A stretch of DNA of 64,000 bases from Paramacrobiotus metropolitanus (lineage: Eukaryota > Tardigrada > Eutardigrada > Parachela > Macrobiotidae): positions 248,001-312,000 of the forward strand of contig NW_026570299.1 in NCBI RefSeq assembly GCF_019649055.1, in the 5' to 3' direction. Below, in pieces: positions 42,788 to 52,984 of this stretch. Position 1 is the first letter of the stretch. Each line of letters opens with the position of its first letter. The notes beneath the pieces are model-generated. The model was not told the origin of the DNA and ran no database searches. It saw nothing but the letters and a program-made list of their open reading frames with translations. The translations under genes and the position numbers were made by a program.

Positions 42788-43650
42788 CTGGATGGTTTAA
42801 TGAGTGCATTGGCAAGGCCTTGATGGTGCGAGCGTCCAATCGATTGCGCACGACGGAAATCCACCGAATAGCTTTCATGTTCGCCAGTTCTGGTGTGGTG
42901 ACCTTCTTTGGTAACCGCCACCAAATGCTTACATGCACGGTGGTCGCATTTACTTTAAAACTACTACCACTCCCTCTATGATCGCATGGTAATTCAAAAG
43001 CCTTGTGCAATATATGTATCGAACTATGTACTAAGTACCATAGCCTACGCACATCGGGACAAATTCTAATTTTATTTTCGAAATGGCAACGCGCGAGCGC
43101 ATCTCGCGTTATGAGCTTCGGCTACCCTCGCGAGAGTTTTTCGGCACCACTGTTTACGACAATTGTGCCATGTTGGCCACCAGTTAATTTTGCAATGTTG
43201 GCCGTAGTGATATGAGTTACGACTGTTATGTCGCGACAAGCATATCAATAAAGAGCGGATTAATTTATGGCAATAATCAACATATTTTAAGATGTTGTTA
43301 TTAGTTAATTTTAATTATCGCATCAGTCAATTTGCGCAAGTCAGTCAAACCGCAGTCGTTCGGAAAGTGGTAGATTAGGCATTCCCAACCAGCAAGTTAT
43401 ACCCTAGCCTTTAAATGAGCTGCCGTTACCACTAAGTTATTATTGGTTACAGAAGTCGGTCTTCATCAATTTCTCCCCCTGTATCGCGAGGGGGGGGGGT
43501 TTCAGTGTTTCTGTTAGGATTATATCTGAAAACCACTGTCATAAATAAAACTCGGTGTACACAGGGATCTATTCGATGGCCACTTGGCCCTAGGTATCGG
43601 GATACGGAAACCGGCGGGGTAATCATTATCTGTGCACCTTGCGTGCGAAT

Positions 43651-44316
43651 CCTAGCGTAACATTAAGCATTATGTTTGCTAAGAGCCGGAACTCTAATCT
43701 ATTCGTCTGTTCCGTCGCCCGCTACAACTACATTATAAGTGCCGGTAGCATCCGTATTCCCGCGGAAATCTCGTAAGGATTTCTTACTATCAGATAGTTA
43801 ACCCACCACATGCTTGAATTGGTCTTCAGTGCGGCCATGTTTGGGACGCCCCCAAAATGAGCCGAGGTCGTTAGTCCCGCAGCTTAAGATGAGTGGACGA
43901 TGTGGACGATTATGCGAGCGAGTAGGCCAGCCTAACTTGGCGCCATCCACACCATACTGTGCGTACACCAGCTTTCTTGCTCCGCCCAAGAGTGTCGCGG
44001 TATCCCCTCCGGCAATAGTCATGGAGAACAGTCTCGCGCCGTCCAGGGTCGGGAATTCCAACCCGGGTTAGGTCCCCTTGACACGGTGACCCTTGAATGC
44101 CATCTTGTCGGCACAGTAAAAAATGCATCGGGTCTGTGAATCGGCAATCATGGTATCGTCTGTTTCACTGAAAGAGAAGCGAACCTAGCGTTCCATTGAG
44201 CATTATGTTTGCTAGAAGCCGGGATTCTGAGCAACGCGTCTGTTCCGTCGACCGCCAACTACGTTATAAATGCTGGTCTCCTTTCTGTTCCCGCAGAAAT
44301 GTCTTATGAATTTCGT
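43651..44316 (-). repeat. Two diverged direct copies, about 533 bp apart
   Basis: 43651-43783 and 44184-44316 share CCTAGCGT, CATTATGTTTGCTA, TCTGTTCCGTCG, ACTACNTTATAA and TTCCCGCNGAAAT in order. On the minus strand both read 'YNVV' and 'DGTD' motifs, suggesting a duplicated exon with the frame between them (43798-44160) as its neighbour. Confidence 0.55.
43798..44160 (-). pseudogene. Coding remnant between the duplicated segments
   Basis: One minus frame reads 'DDTMIADSQTRCIFYCADKM', then one TAA, then 'LEFPTLDGARLFSMTIAGGD', 'LLGGARKLVYAQYGVDGAKL' and 'LILSCGTNDLGSFWG' to a stop at 43798. Composition is clearly protein-like, and the single internal stop sits between two good segments. Family unknown. 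It could be two exons or a gene with one nonsense change. Confidence 0.45.
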
Positions 44317-44617
44317 ACTTCTCCGCTCTTGCCTTGTTTTCCTGCGTATTTTTGTTCCTCGGTTGAAGATGTCTTTCGTGATAAAGTTCCGGCTGTCCCG
44401 CTCGTTTGACGTGAAGCGTTAACAGTGCTGGCGGTTACTTGATCGGTGGCACGCGACTGAAGGTTTACTGCTCCGCGGTCTTCTTTTCCGTGTCTCGAAC
44501 AGCGGTCTCCATTGGCGACACTGCTGTGCTGCTAGCTGCGACACCTTGTGACTGTGACCTTCTGAAATCCTGAATGCCAAGGGTCACATAGTGTCCTTCT
44601 TTAAACGGGTGTTTCTT

Positions 44618-44980
44618 TCACCGGTAACTTGTAGAAACCGAACCAAGCCCTCCTCGTAGTCTACGAAAATGGCATCGCATCAAAGATTGTTCGGTAGTGT
44701 CGGTTTTACCGAAAACGATGTGTTCGACGGTGGTGTTGGGGTCGGTGCTGAGGGTGGTGCAGCAGAGGCTCTGCTTCCGCCTCGCTATCAGTACTTGCTG
44801 GAGCTTCGATCTCCATACCGCACAGTTTACATGAAGGCCGGTCTGCGATGAGTTGCTTGAAAACCAGATCTTTTTGTTGTCTTCGGCTTCCCTTAGGTGT
44901 CTCGCTGATAATGGTCCAGTGCTTTTGGGGAAATCTTGAAAACGAACAACTTTCCGCCCCTCCCGTAGTTTTCTGTACAA
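44618..44980 (-). CDS. Coding region paralogous to 46236-46472
   Basis: A 120-codon frame: 'YRKLREGRKVVRFQDFPKST', 'LREAEDNKKIWFSSNSSQTG', then 'TTLSTDPNTTVEHIVFGKTD'. The last part matches 46236-46472 ('TTLSTDTNTTVEHIALDKTD') at 22 of 29 residues through EQS..RC. The match also holds in DNA, so a duplication fairly recent by window standards is likely. No signal peptide or known domain. Confidence 0.5.
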   Translation of the reverse strand: MYRKLREGRKVVRFQDFPKSTGPLSARHLREAEDNKKIWFSSNSSQTGLHVNCAVWRSKLQQVLIARRKQSLCCTTLSTDPNTTVEHIVFGKTDTTEQSLMRCHFRRLRGGLGSVSTSYR

Positions 44981-45105
44981 TGCCGTGTAATCTTAAGATA
45001 CATCGTCTAATGCACGTAGGTTTCTAGAGCTCGCCATATTATTGCTTTTGTTGATAAGTGGGGGAATGTTTGGTACTAACACTTGACAGTTTGTGGTCCG
45101 TTAGT

Positions 45106-45309
45106 TCAGTGTGGGTCCAGGCCGGCCACTTCTGCTGGCACACTGGCACTGGCCCCTTCCGCTGGCACACTGGCCGCAGGTGTGCAGTATTCGTAGTTTG
45201 GCTCGTTCTCGAAATACTCTAGCTTAAAGAAGCTTTCGCCTTCGAACTCTACAGAGTCCACGATTCCCAGTGGCTCTCCGGCTGGATACTTCAACAACGC
45301 AGCCCCCTC
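45106..45309 (-). CDS. Exon paralogous to 38959-39155
   Basis: A T8-AG acceptor at about 45309-45318 precedes an open minus frame: 'LLKYPAGEPLGIVDSVEFEG', 'FFKLEYFENEPNYEYCTPAA', then a short 'SVPAEG'/'SVPAEV' repeat before TGA at 45106. The paralog at 39.0 kb keeps 17 of 39 residues. Joining it to the frame at 45402-45737 by the visible donors does not keep phase, so it is probably a separate gene or uses an unseen exon. Confidence 0.5.
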   Translation of the reverse strand, partial: EGAALLKYPAGEPLGIVDSVEFEGESFFKLEYFENEPNYEYCTPAASVPAEGASASVPAEVAGLDPH

Positions 45310-45401
45310 TAAAAAAAATTTATATTAATCATAGCTACCTTAAACGTGGTATGAATTAATTGCTACTCGTAAAGAACTTTACTTGTCTAGATAATGTGAC
45401 A

Positions 45402-45737
45402 TTACGCATCAAAGTACTCTCCTGTTCTCTTACACTTAACACTTTCATTGAGAAAGTACAATGTACCTGCATAGCGAACGGTGGACCATTTGCTGCGGAA
45501 CACCCCAAAGCCAGCAGTTGCTAGAAAATGCCGGTGGAAATACTTTGGCGTCCTAATCGCCTTTGGATCCATCGAAGCTCGTTCTGCTTTACGCATATCC
45601 CTCCATAATTGTTCAAATTCCTGTTTCGCAGCCATCATACACAATGTGCCCCGCATTCCATCCACACAGTAGGCTTTTATAGCCGTTACCGCAATGTATA
45701 GTGCTATAATCCCACACGCCATCTCCACCCTAACCAC
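45402..45737 (-). CDS. Secreted or membrane-anchored 111-residue protein
   Basis: The frame starts MVRVEMACGIIALYIAVTAI, a plausible signal peptide or anchor, followed by a charged segment ('KQEFEQLWRDMRKAERASMD') and 'PKYFHRHFLATAGFGVFRSK'. It ends 'EYFDA' plus TAA. The frame at 40141-40482 is a paralog of nearly the same length ending 'LSFDG' plus TAA. Four cysteines lie near the N-terminal third and end. Function unknown. Among the unassigned genes this is the most convincing. Confidence 0.55.
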   Translation of the reverse strand: MVRVEMACGIIALYIAVTAIKAYCVDGMRGTLCMMAAKQEFEQLWRDMRKAERASMDPKAIRTPKYFHRHFLATAGFGVFRSKWSTVRYAGTLYFLNESVKCKRTGEYFDA

Positions 45738-45844
45738 CTGTCAACCAATTTTGAGATATTAAAGGTCAACTTAAAGTTAGAGGATAGACAGACGCAAAAA
45801 CTGAGTTTAGAAAGAATCACTATGACCTTTCAGTTAGAGAGAAT

Positions 45845-46150
45845 CTAGATGACCTTTAGGATATACGCTGGGTCTTTTATTATAAAATATAGACAAACTA
45901 CGTTTCTTATGATATATGTATTATGCTTGCCAGTGGCGACCGTGCAGCGTCTACGTGAAATAAGAACCTGACGCTGGACGTCATCGAAAACCATCTGTTT
46001 TGGTCGGCGCCACTGTTTGAACTGTGGGTAAATAAGGCGGTTCCTTTTCCCCACCAATTTCTCAATACAGCCGAGAAAATCGCGCCATTCCTTGGTGAAG
46101 GATACGAAACTAAACTTTCTTTGCTTAAAGTCGCCACAAAATAGGAGCAC
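45845..46150 (-). CDS. Coding region related to 50263-50529
   Basis: One frame reads 'LLFCGDFKQRKFSFVSFTKE' and 'FLGCIEKLVGKRNRLIYPQF' over 101 codons. The overlapping frame 45907-46152 reads MCSYFVATLSKESLVSYPSP. The DNA at 50440-50560 matches the start of both (VLLFCDDFEQRSF and CCCFATISNRDLL readings), so the two loci are paralogous, but which frame was coding is not settled. Confidence 0.35.
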   Translation of the reverse strand: MLLFCGDFKQRKFSFVSFTKEWRDFLGCIEKLVGKRNRLIYPQFKQWRRPKQMVFDDVQRQVLISRRRCTVATGKHNTYIIRNVVCLYFIIKDPAYILKVI

Positions 46151-46235
46151 ATTCTTTCTACCTTCTTACATTTTTTCCGATATAAAACTTCTAGCCGGTG
46201 CTCCGTATTCTGTCAGAGCATGTATCCTGGACTAG

Positions 46236-46472
46236 TTACTGTAGCGTTCTAGTCGCTTTAAACTCTAAACTCTCTAAACGGCATCGAAACCTGGATTGTT
46301 CGGAAGTGTCGGTTTTATCCAAAGCAATGTGTTCGACGGTCGTGTTTGTGTCGGTGCTGAGGGTTGTGGAGGGGTGAGTGCCAGGGAGGTGTGACCCTCC
46401 GGGAATCGGAAGAGGTGTCAAGCGGCGGCGCTCCGTGTCAACCATCCTCACGAAGCAGGTAAGAAAGTCCAC
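46236..46472 (-). CDS. Paralog of 44618-44980 (C-terminal part)
   Basis: A 78-codon frame: 'RMVDTERRRLTPLPIPGGSH' then 'TTLSTDTNTTVEHIALDKTD' and EQSRFRC, matching 44.6-44.8 kb at 22 of 29 residues. The N-terminal part is unrelated to its paralog. Confidence 0.45.
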   Translation of the reverse strand: MDFLTCFVRMVDTERRRLTPLPIPGGSHLPGTHPSTTLSTDTNTTVEHIALDKTDTSEQSRFRCRLESLEFKATRTLQ

Positions 46473-46581
46473 TTACACAGAAACCGCGTTTTTAATGCAG
46501 TGACACTATCTGTGTAAATACGAGTAAATACTACAACGACAAGTTAGTACCGCTGAAAATTACGTGTTGCTAAATAATTTC

Positions 46582-46663
46582 GGTTGGGAGTTTCCGTGTT
46601 GAGCAGCATTTGGGAACGCCTGCGCTGAAGCATTCCCAATGTATGCGCGGAACGGAAACCAAC
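46582..46663 (+). ncRNA. Hairpin B7 (subfamily II)
   Basis: 5' GGTTGGGAGTTTCCGTGTTG, inner TGGGAACGCC, 3' GCATTCCCAATGTATGCGCG then ACGGAAACC. Confidence 0.6.
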
Positions 46664-46669
46664 TGATGG

Positions 46670-47390
46670 CTACTATGATGTCACTCTGCTTATTTTGCGT
46701 TGAAGTTTTACCAGCCATCAATAAAAAATCAATAATCGAACAGAATAAGTCAAATGTCGCATAAAGAGTATTACATACATACAGATATGTTATATGAATT
46801 TCTGTATATTGTTGCAAGTTTGGAAATTTTGCATCGATTAATTCAGATGTGCAACGTTTAGCTAAATGCCACAAACGAAGTAATTATCCTGTCCGCCTTC
46901 TGGTTTTATTACAGAGTGCAAAATACTGTAGTAAGTACTAAGTACTTAACCCTACTGCTGTTATCCGAGCGAATGGCTACGCTAACTATGACGCGCGATA
47001 CACTATTACATTAACATTTCAGTTACTTGCTATCTATACACTTTCAGCGCAGCGCAGTTTGCAATGAAAATTGGCTAATGCCTTATCATATAATGGCTGA
47101 ATGAATTGGCTAATGTCTGAAAGTATCTAAAACGTAAAGTGTACTTCTGCTGTGCCACTGTGTGCAATTTTCGCGACTTCCTGTCGCGCCTTGCCCAATA
47201 AAAGTATCATGCAACAATTCTGTTGAGTGCCGATTCTTGCAGCCTACTAATTAATCATAACTGCATTGGACTTCGTGTTCTCTGAGAACCGGTTGTGTCG
47301 ATTTCATTCCGCATCGGCATTTTGCTGCACCTTCTCCACCCGTCAATTGCGCCGTGACACCAGTTACTTTATAATTTTAATTGTATCGTA
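46670..47390. other. Spacer, no supported gene
   Basis: AT-rich with several short direct repeats (GGCTAATG words near 47074-47120). No coding evidence. Confidence 0.5.
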
Positions 47391-47398
47391 TTAAAACT

Positions 47399-47665
47399 TT
47401 ATTGCGCACAAATAAAAACTGAAAAAACTGAAACCTTCAACGGCAAGAATACATCTTCAAGTGTAAACATATCGGCCATAAACACCGTGCTTGTTCGCAA
47501 ACACAACCTACTCTGTATACGGCTACAACAGATTTGCGCTAGGAAATACGGGATAAGTTGCGCAAGGAAATACGGGATACAGCACGTGTTTTGTGGCGCC
47601 AACATAATATTTGCATGACAGCTTCTTGCACCGGCGTCCGGCACCAGTTCTTCGTATCCGTCCAT
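47399..47665 (-). CDS. Hypothetical 88-codon open frame
   Basis: 'MDGYEELVPDAGARSCHANI', then a direct repeat of LIPYFLAQ/IPYFLAQ, and a hydrophobic C-terminus. Family unknown. The upstream flank (47705-47725) resembles 40980-41000, so it may be unit sequence rather than a gene. Confidence 0.3.
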   Translation of the reverse strand: MDGYEELVPDAGARSCHANIMLAPQNTCCIPYFLAQLIPYFLAQICCSRIQSRLCLRTSTVFMADMFTLEDVFLPLKVSVFSVFICAQ

Positions 47666-47823
47666 AAACTCGCCGATTTTAGACCTAGCGGTGCTCAGTG
47701 TGAACCATCCTCATGAAGCGAGCAGTAGTAAGCAGAACTTACTTAGAAATCATTGGAGACTGACTAGACACATATAACCCGAAGTCTGTAACGCTGATGA
47801 TTGCCTGTTTGCTAAGTAATTTT

Positions 47824-47899
47824 GGTTGGAGTTTCCGGCAACATTTGGGAAGGGCTGCGCTGGAGCATTCCCACTGTATGCCCGATGCGGAAACCGAAA
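47824..47899 (+). ncRNA. Hairpin B8 (subfamily II, 5' arm deletion)
   Basis: About 9 bases of the 5' arm (GTGTTGAGC) are missing after GGAGTTTCC, so the stem is shortened. The 3' arm is complete. Confidence 0.5.
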
Positions 47900-48719
47900 T
47901 CAGATAACGACAAGCATCACGTTTCGCGCAGTTTACGCTACTGTACTTGTTGTCACCCACCAATAAGGAATGGGTAACAAAATGTTCCAAACGTAAATAA
48001 TTTTATGTAGGACATGTATACGTATGTATGTATGTACTTTGCTGCAAGTCTGGAATGTTGCATCGATCACTTTCGCTATAAAGACGTTGAGTAAAGGTCA
48101 CGCTGCAGTTCATGGATATTGTCCGCATAGCTACATGCCCCAAACGAAGTGATTAACTATTTTCTCGTTGTACTATATCGCAGAGTGCAAAGTACTGTAG
48201 TAAACAGCAAGTACTAACATTTAATATTAGTATTTCCTGTTTACTACTGTGTTGGTCCGAACTGGTTGTAGTTGCACTTGCTACCCTAATCTAGCTGATA
48301 GGTACATTAATTGTTTCAGTTAGTTGTTCTGATTTATTCTGAAATCTACAGAAAATCTAGCGGTTTTAATTTTAATTTCAAGGCCGGAATGCCGGTATTA
48401 GGAATGTTAGTCATGTGATTTTTGTTAAAAGCTACAAAAATTTTTCGGTGTTAAGAACGGCAGGTAGAAGGCGCACAAGTGGAGCGCGATATAAGTGGCG
48501 GCCCGCAAAACAAATAAACGGTGTAAAGGCGTACAAGTGCCGGTAGTTTTATCAGTACATCAATTTCTGATACTTGTTACATACCGCCACTGACTTGTTC
48601 ACTAAAGATACAAGGATCACATATTCCATAAAATTGCTCACTGGAAGTGACACTTCTAAGCGCCCATATGCAACTGTAATCAGACTTAACGAGCTACAAA
48701 CATAACTACTGCACAATTT

Positions 48720-49075
48720 TAATTTATCACCGGTCGGCGAGCTGCTTAGCAACCCTACCTTCCACTCTGTGCGAACAGCGCCGAAAACTGGCGATGTTTA
48801 GCGCGTATAGACGTGGCATTCGAACCGATGCTTCAACACAGCCTCGATGGGAATTAGACTTATTAAATGTTGTTCTTTGGACGTAAAATTAACATTTTGC
48901 CTTATCTTTCCCTGTATACGATCCTCATGGACATCCGATACAACTGAAATAATTACGACATACAGTACAGCTGAAACGTTCATCGACTGTCCGGTAAAGC
49001 GTAATCAAGCTCGCCATATGGTACCCATCGTGGAGAGCCGCAGCGACCTTTAGGTACGCTTTAAACTTGAGGTAT
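48720..49075 (+). repeat. Block C, copy 8
   Basis: CACCGGTCGGCGAGCTGCTT at 48728-48747 (then AGCAACCC), TACGATCCTCATGGACATCC near 48917, right end GCAGCGACCTTTAGGTACGC. The minus strand is open at 48798-48983. Confidence 0.65.
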
Positions 49076-49079
49076 CATG

Positions 49080-50250
49080 GGTTATGTGGACTGCAAACTG
49101 TAATAATTATTTTTTGATTAGAATTAGCGCAAAAATGTTCGGGCGATCGTATTAGAAGATAATATACATTGTCCGCATGTTGGCATGGTGGTAAAAAAAC
49201 TTTTAAAAGAATTTAGAAAAACAATCTGGTTTTGAAATAGGATTGGTGTTCTTCGATCTAGCCGATGTCCAGGGCCCAGTTTGCGATAGTTGTCGCCGGT
49301 GTACTTTGCAATGCGTAATAATAGGTCTTGTTGTAGCCGGACTGTAACCCATCGTTGCTATACTCGTAGTGAGTGTAGATCAAGTTCGTGAAGAAAACAA
49401 TTCTTCGTAGACGTATTTAGGTACAAAGAAGTACAACCAATGTTTCCGCTACGCATTAAGTACTCATTCCAGTCTCTTGGCAGTGAGAAACCACTTGCGC
49501 GTTTGGTACAAAGTTCGCTCTTTCACGCTCTTGAACTTTCCTGCTCCTGAACTTTCCTTTCCTGCCCTCACTCATCATTAATCATTTCCATAAATTTCTG
49601 AAGAACACTTTTGTCGGTGTCCCATGATGCTTGAGCATTTGTACACACTAGTCGCAAGTCTAGACAAACGACTTGCGAAATGCCCCTTGAATTTCTGGAT
49701 GACAACGCCCGTAATTCTTAAAAAGCCCGCCCCTGCCCGTAAAGCGTAGGGGTATGCTTCTCCGGGTAACGATTCCTTGTTACCTAACGAGAAAATTCCT
49801 TACAGTAACATAGGCACCAGTGGCCCACCACCATAAAGCACCTGTGAAAAAATAAAACAGGACATTTTGATCACACCGGCATCTTGCGCATTCCGCAAAC
49901 GAGATTTCAAGCTGCACCCCACTATAAGCATTGCGTTCGTTTTCCGTAGTCAATTTCTTGTTACTAACGCAGGAGATTTTCCTTAAGCTTCAAACTCCTG
50001 CTGACGAAATTAATTAAATTAATTTAATTTATTTCTGGTCGACAGTTAATCAATCAAGTTTTCTGTTATCGACAAAAGGTCATCTGTCATAGCAGCAAAG
50101 GTCATCTGTCGATATGAACAACAAATGCGGGAAATGTCTGCGCATCGGTTAACATCTGTCGAATCACTATCCAGGGTTTCGCTATTCGGAGACGAAAAGG
50201 CAACTAAAACGGATTATCCATAACCCAGATATTCTTCGGCCCAGTACACC
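49080..50250. other. Spacer, no supported gene
   Basis: No confident coding region. A short (T)AATTAAATTAATTTAATT palindromic tract lies at about 50009-50030. Confidence 0.5.
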
Positions 50251-50262
50251 ACATTCCCCACA

Positions 50263-50529
50263 TTATGTTTTCTTTCCCAGTGCTTTCATTTTGCGATGGT
50301 TTTTCTCACACTCCGGTCCATGTTTTATGCAGTATCCGAACGAGTGTCCAGAACTCTTCCACTCATCCTTATCATACCGTATCGACACCGTTCCCATGTT
50401 TTTATTATGTTTAAATTCGTTGAGATTAGCCAAAACGGAGAATTTCGAGTTCGCAAAGAATACCGGACTGCAGTGCACAAAGCCGTACAAAAGATCTCTG
50501 TTCGAAATCGTCGCAAAACAGCAGCACAA
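50263..50529 (-). CDS. Hypothetical coding region related to 45845-46152
   Basis: An 88-codon frame with a protein-like second half: 'FSVLANLNEFKHNKNMGTVS', 'YDKDEWKSSGHSFGYCIKHG' and 'CEKNHRKMKALGKKT' plus TAA. The first part aligns with 46.1 kb (CCCFATISNRDLL against CSYFVATLSKESL). Family unknown. Confidence 0.4.
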   Translation of the reverse strand: MCCCFATISNRDLLYGFVHCSPVFFANSKFSVLANLNEFKHNKNMGTVSIRYDKDEWKSSGHSFGYCIKHGPECEKNHRKMKALGKKT

Positions 50530-50756
50530 TCGTTTTACCCTCTCCCATTTTTTCTGATTTAAAAACCAAGGCCTGCATCCGGTCTTGTCCTGACTACTGG
50601 CTGCATACCGTGAAATCTGAAATATACCCGTCTGCTTCCTAATTGAAATCGCACGCGTATAATTTCACGGATTTACCTTATAATTTCTCACATCCAGAAC
50701 TTGAGACTTCCACTAAACCATTCTCCAGTCTAAGGATGACCATTTGCAATCACTTG

Positions 50757-50970
50757 CAGCTGTTATGAATTTGGAGCATGAAGTCGTTGATTCGCAATAC
50801 CATGAAGTAAGAAGTTACTAAAAACATTGTGTTGCAAATTTTTTTTCGCAAAAAAAGCTGCACATGTTCCTACATTTAGCTGGCTTTTGGTTTCGTGGTG
50901 TTCTTTGATGTGTACTTCCGGAGGTCACAAACATAATTTTAATTCTTTAAACACAGAAAATGGTTCAGTG
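50757..50970 (+). repeat. Block E copy plus right end of block A
   Basis: GCAGCTGTTATGAATTTGGA...TGTGTTGCAAATTTTTTTTCGC matches 27.87 and 51.86 kb. It runs into TTTCGTGGTGTTCTTTGATG and TTCTTTAAACACAGAAAATG as in the right end of block A (56.81-56.87 kb). The minus reading 'INDFMLQIHNSC' parallels the other E copies. Confidence 0.5.
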
Positions 50971-51364
50971 AGGTATGCTTTAAATCGCACTGCCTATATA
51001 AACACATCTGCAGGGGCTCTTAAAGCGAGCCAATCGCGGAAGCGGTGATATTGCTGCTTGTCGGCCATGACCTTTTCACGGTACGTGCTTCCAGTTTTTT
51101 CGCCGCTTCAAAGTCGTAAAAATTCCTAATGTAAACATACTTTTTGATACGGAATAGGAAGAACCACAGCACATCTGTGCAGACACTCCTGTGCACGCCC
51201 ATTCCTGTTTTTATGGCCGTAACGGCCAGTAATGAACTGCGATCCGGTCAATACAGAGAGAGAAGACGCTGACCAGGGCGGATAATGCAGAAGTGCCCCT
51301 GTGACACAACTGGGCTGCACAGCACAGTGCACTTTATTATTAGCCACTAATTATTATTATTTGA

Positions 51365-51565
51365 TTAGTCAATGGAATGCTAGGGCGGCGGTGTGCTGGT
51401 GTACGGGACGAGCCAGACGCGGCAACAACAACGACACGGGCCGGTTTTCCTGATCCCGCTGGTGGTGCAGGACTGCCGTGGATGGAAGCGGACGGGAATG
51501 ACCGTGCAGATGCGCTGCGCGTTGGGGTACTGAGTACGCTGGACATTTTCCTGCCAAACACACAG
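51365..51565. other. GC-rich segment open on both strands
   Basis: Open frames of about 70 codons run on both strands (minus 51340-51561; plus 51377-51595). The minus version is Ser/Pro/Arg-rich and ends in IIIISG, as part of the 53.4 kb frame also does (IIISG). Coding is doubtful. Confidence 0.3.
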
Positions 51566-51805
51566 TATTACTACGATTCATTTTTAATTTTTTAGCAAGT
51601 ATGGTACATGTGATATGTAGAATCTTATCTGGTAAAGAATCGGCAGCGGCGATATATCACTAACACACACACAATCCCACCACAATTCACTTTAAACTTA
51701 CGCATGTGTTTGAAAAAGTAATATTTCGGTCATAGCTATCAAACTCAAGGGTACATTTTCGCGCATCAACATTAATCGCAGAAAAGTAAAACTCGAGAAA
51801 TACCT

Positions 51806-51930
51806 CTAACCGGGTTCTTCTCGCTGAAGTATGACCGCTTCAATCTGTTGAATGTAGCTGTTATGCATTTGTAGCATGAAGTCTTTGAGATTTCCAAGGT
51901 AATAAACACTTTGTTGCAAATTTGTTCCAG
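51806..51930 (-). CDS. Block E coding exon, copy 3
   Basis: Minus frame 'NLQQSVYYLGNLKDFMLQMH', NSYIQQIEAVILQREEPG then TAG. Homologous to 27741-27971. Upstream is one base longer than the paralog, so the frame is lost there. Confidence 0.4.
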
Positions 51931-52075
51931 CTTGATAACGTTATCCACGCTTTCGTGGTTATTCTTAGGTTGTATTTACGGAGATTACGTACGAGTTTGA
52001 TGTTTAAATACAGTGTACAGAGTAGTGGACAACAAAGCCGCAACACCAAAAACTACAGTACGTATTTTTAATTTC

Positions 52076-52156
52076 GGTTGGAGTTTCTGTAGTGAGCAGC
52101 ATTCGGGAACGCCTACGGTGAAGCGTTCCCAATGTTTGCCCTTTCTATAAACCAAC
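52076..52156 (+). ncRNA. Hairpin B9 (subfamily II, degenerate)
   Basis: 5' GGTTGGAGTTTCTGTAGTGA, inner CGGGAACGCC, 3' GCGTTCCCAATGTTTGCCCT. The outer 3' arm has lost ACGG, so pairing is weaker. Confidence 0.5.
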
Positions 52157-52210
52157 TATAAACCAACTACAGAGTATAAACCAACTATAAACCTACTATA
52201 ACCAACCTAT
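52147..52210 (+). repeat. Tandem ATAAACCAACT array from the end of B9
   Basis: Five to six imperfect copies of (T)ATAAACCAACT(A). The word itself is the outer 3' arm of the B hairpin, expanded locally. Confidence 0.75.
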
Positions 52211-52409
52211 ACGACTACCATAAGATTTTCCACAATGCTTGACCTAAAGTATTATCAGCTGTCAATAAGGACAGAATAACAAAATTTACAACTACAACTA
52301 CAGTTATGATTTCCAAAGTTATGGAGGTGGACATTTATGTGCGACCCACAAATGTGACAGGCAAGCGCAAAAAATGTTGTATGTACACATACGGCAACTG
52401 ATATCATAT

Positions 52410-52870
52410 ATGCTGGGCAGCACGCTGCTTAGCAACCTTACCTATCCCTTGTGCGATCATTGCCGAAATTTCGGGATACATACACTGTCTTTAGCGCGCA
52501 ATGTAGCCGTAGTATTCGAGGCGATGGCTTCTACGCATCCTGCATGGGAATTACTAGGCCCTAGTCATTAGTTACCTATTAAATACCAGTTTTCCTTTGC
52601 ATGTAACAATTATTTTGCTTCAGCTATGCTTGAGAACGATCCTCCTGGGCATCCGGATGACTGTAACGTTTCGCGTTCGCCACTGCAGCAGTGGCGAACG
52701 CAGCAGCACAGCACTGCTGTCTCAAACAATCGCCCGTTATATGAGACAGCAGCAGTGATGTTTCATATAACGGGAGCCCTATAACGCGTCCCGTGAAAAC
52801 CGTTCTGTTAAGCCATTATCACGCCCGTCACATGGCTTCCACCGTGGACATTTCATACAGTAAGTAATCT
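52410..52870 (+). repeat. Block C, copy 9, with palindromic insertions
   Basis: GCACGCTGCTTAGCAACCTT (52418-52437), AACGATCCTCCTGGGCATCC near 52635, right end CATACAGTAAGT. Inverted repeats at 52673-52701 (14-bp arms around one base) and 52733-52774 (12-bp arms CCCGTTATATGA) interrupt sequence that is simple in other C copies. Confidence 0.65.
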
Positions 52871-52984
52871 TGTGTTAACTGAACTGCAAGCAGTAATGTG
52901 TTCCGCGTTACTGAAAAACAGTCGCGTAGGTCTTCTCCCAAGATAAAGTGCATGTTTGTTGATTTGCGCATCGTTGCCGAATGC

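Noticed and set aside
43490-43500. G9 run as a regulatory quadruplex
   Set aside because: A single run without further G tracts nearby cannot form an intramolecular quadruplex.
45106-45737. Single two-exon gene joining 45402-45737 to 45106-45309
   Set aside because: Visible donors (GTAAGA, GTAATG, GTACTT) do not join in phase with the acceptor, and the first frame's stop is kept in its paralog.
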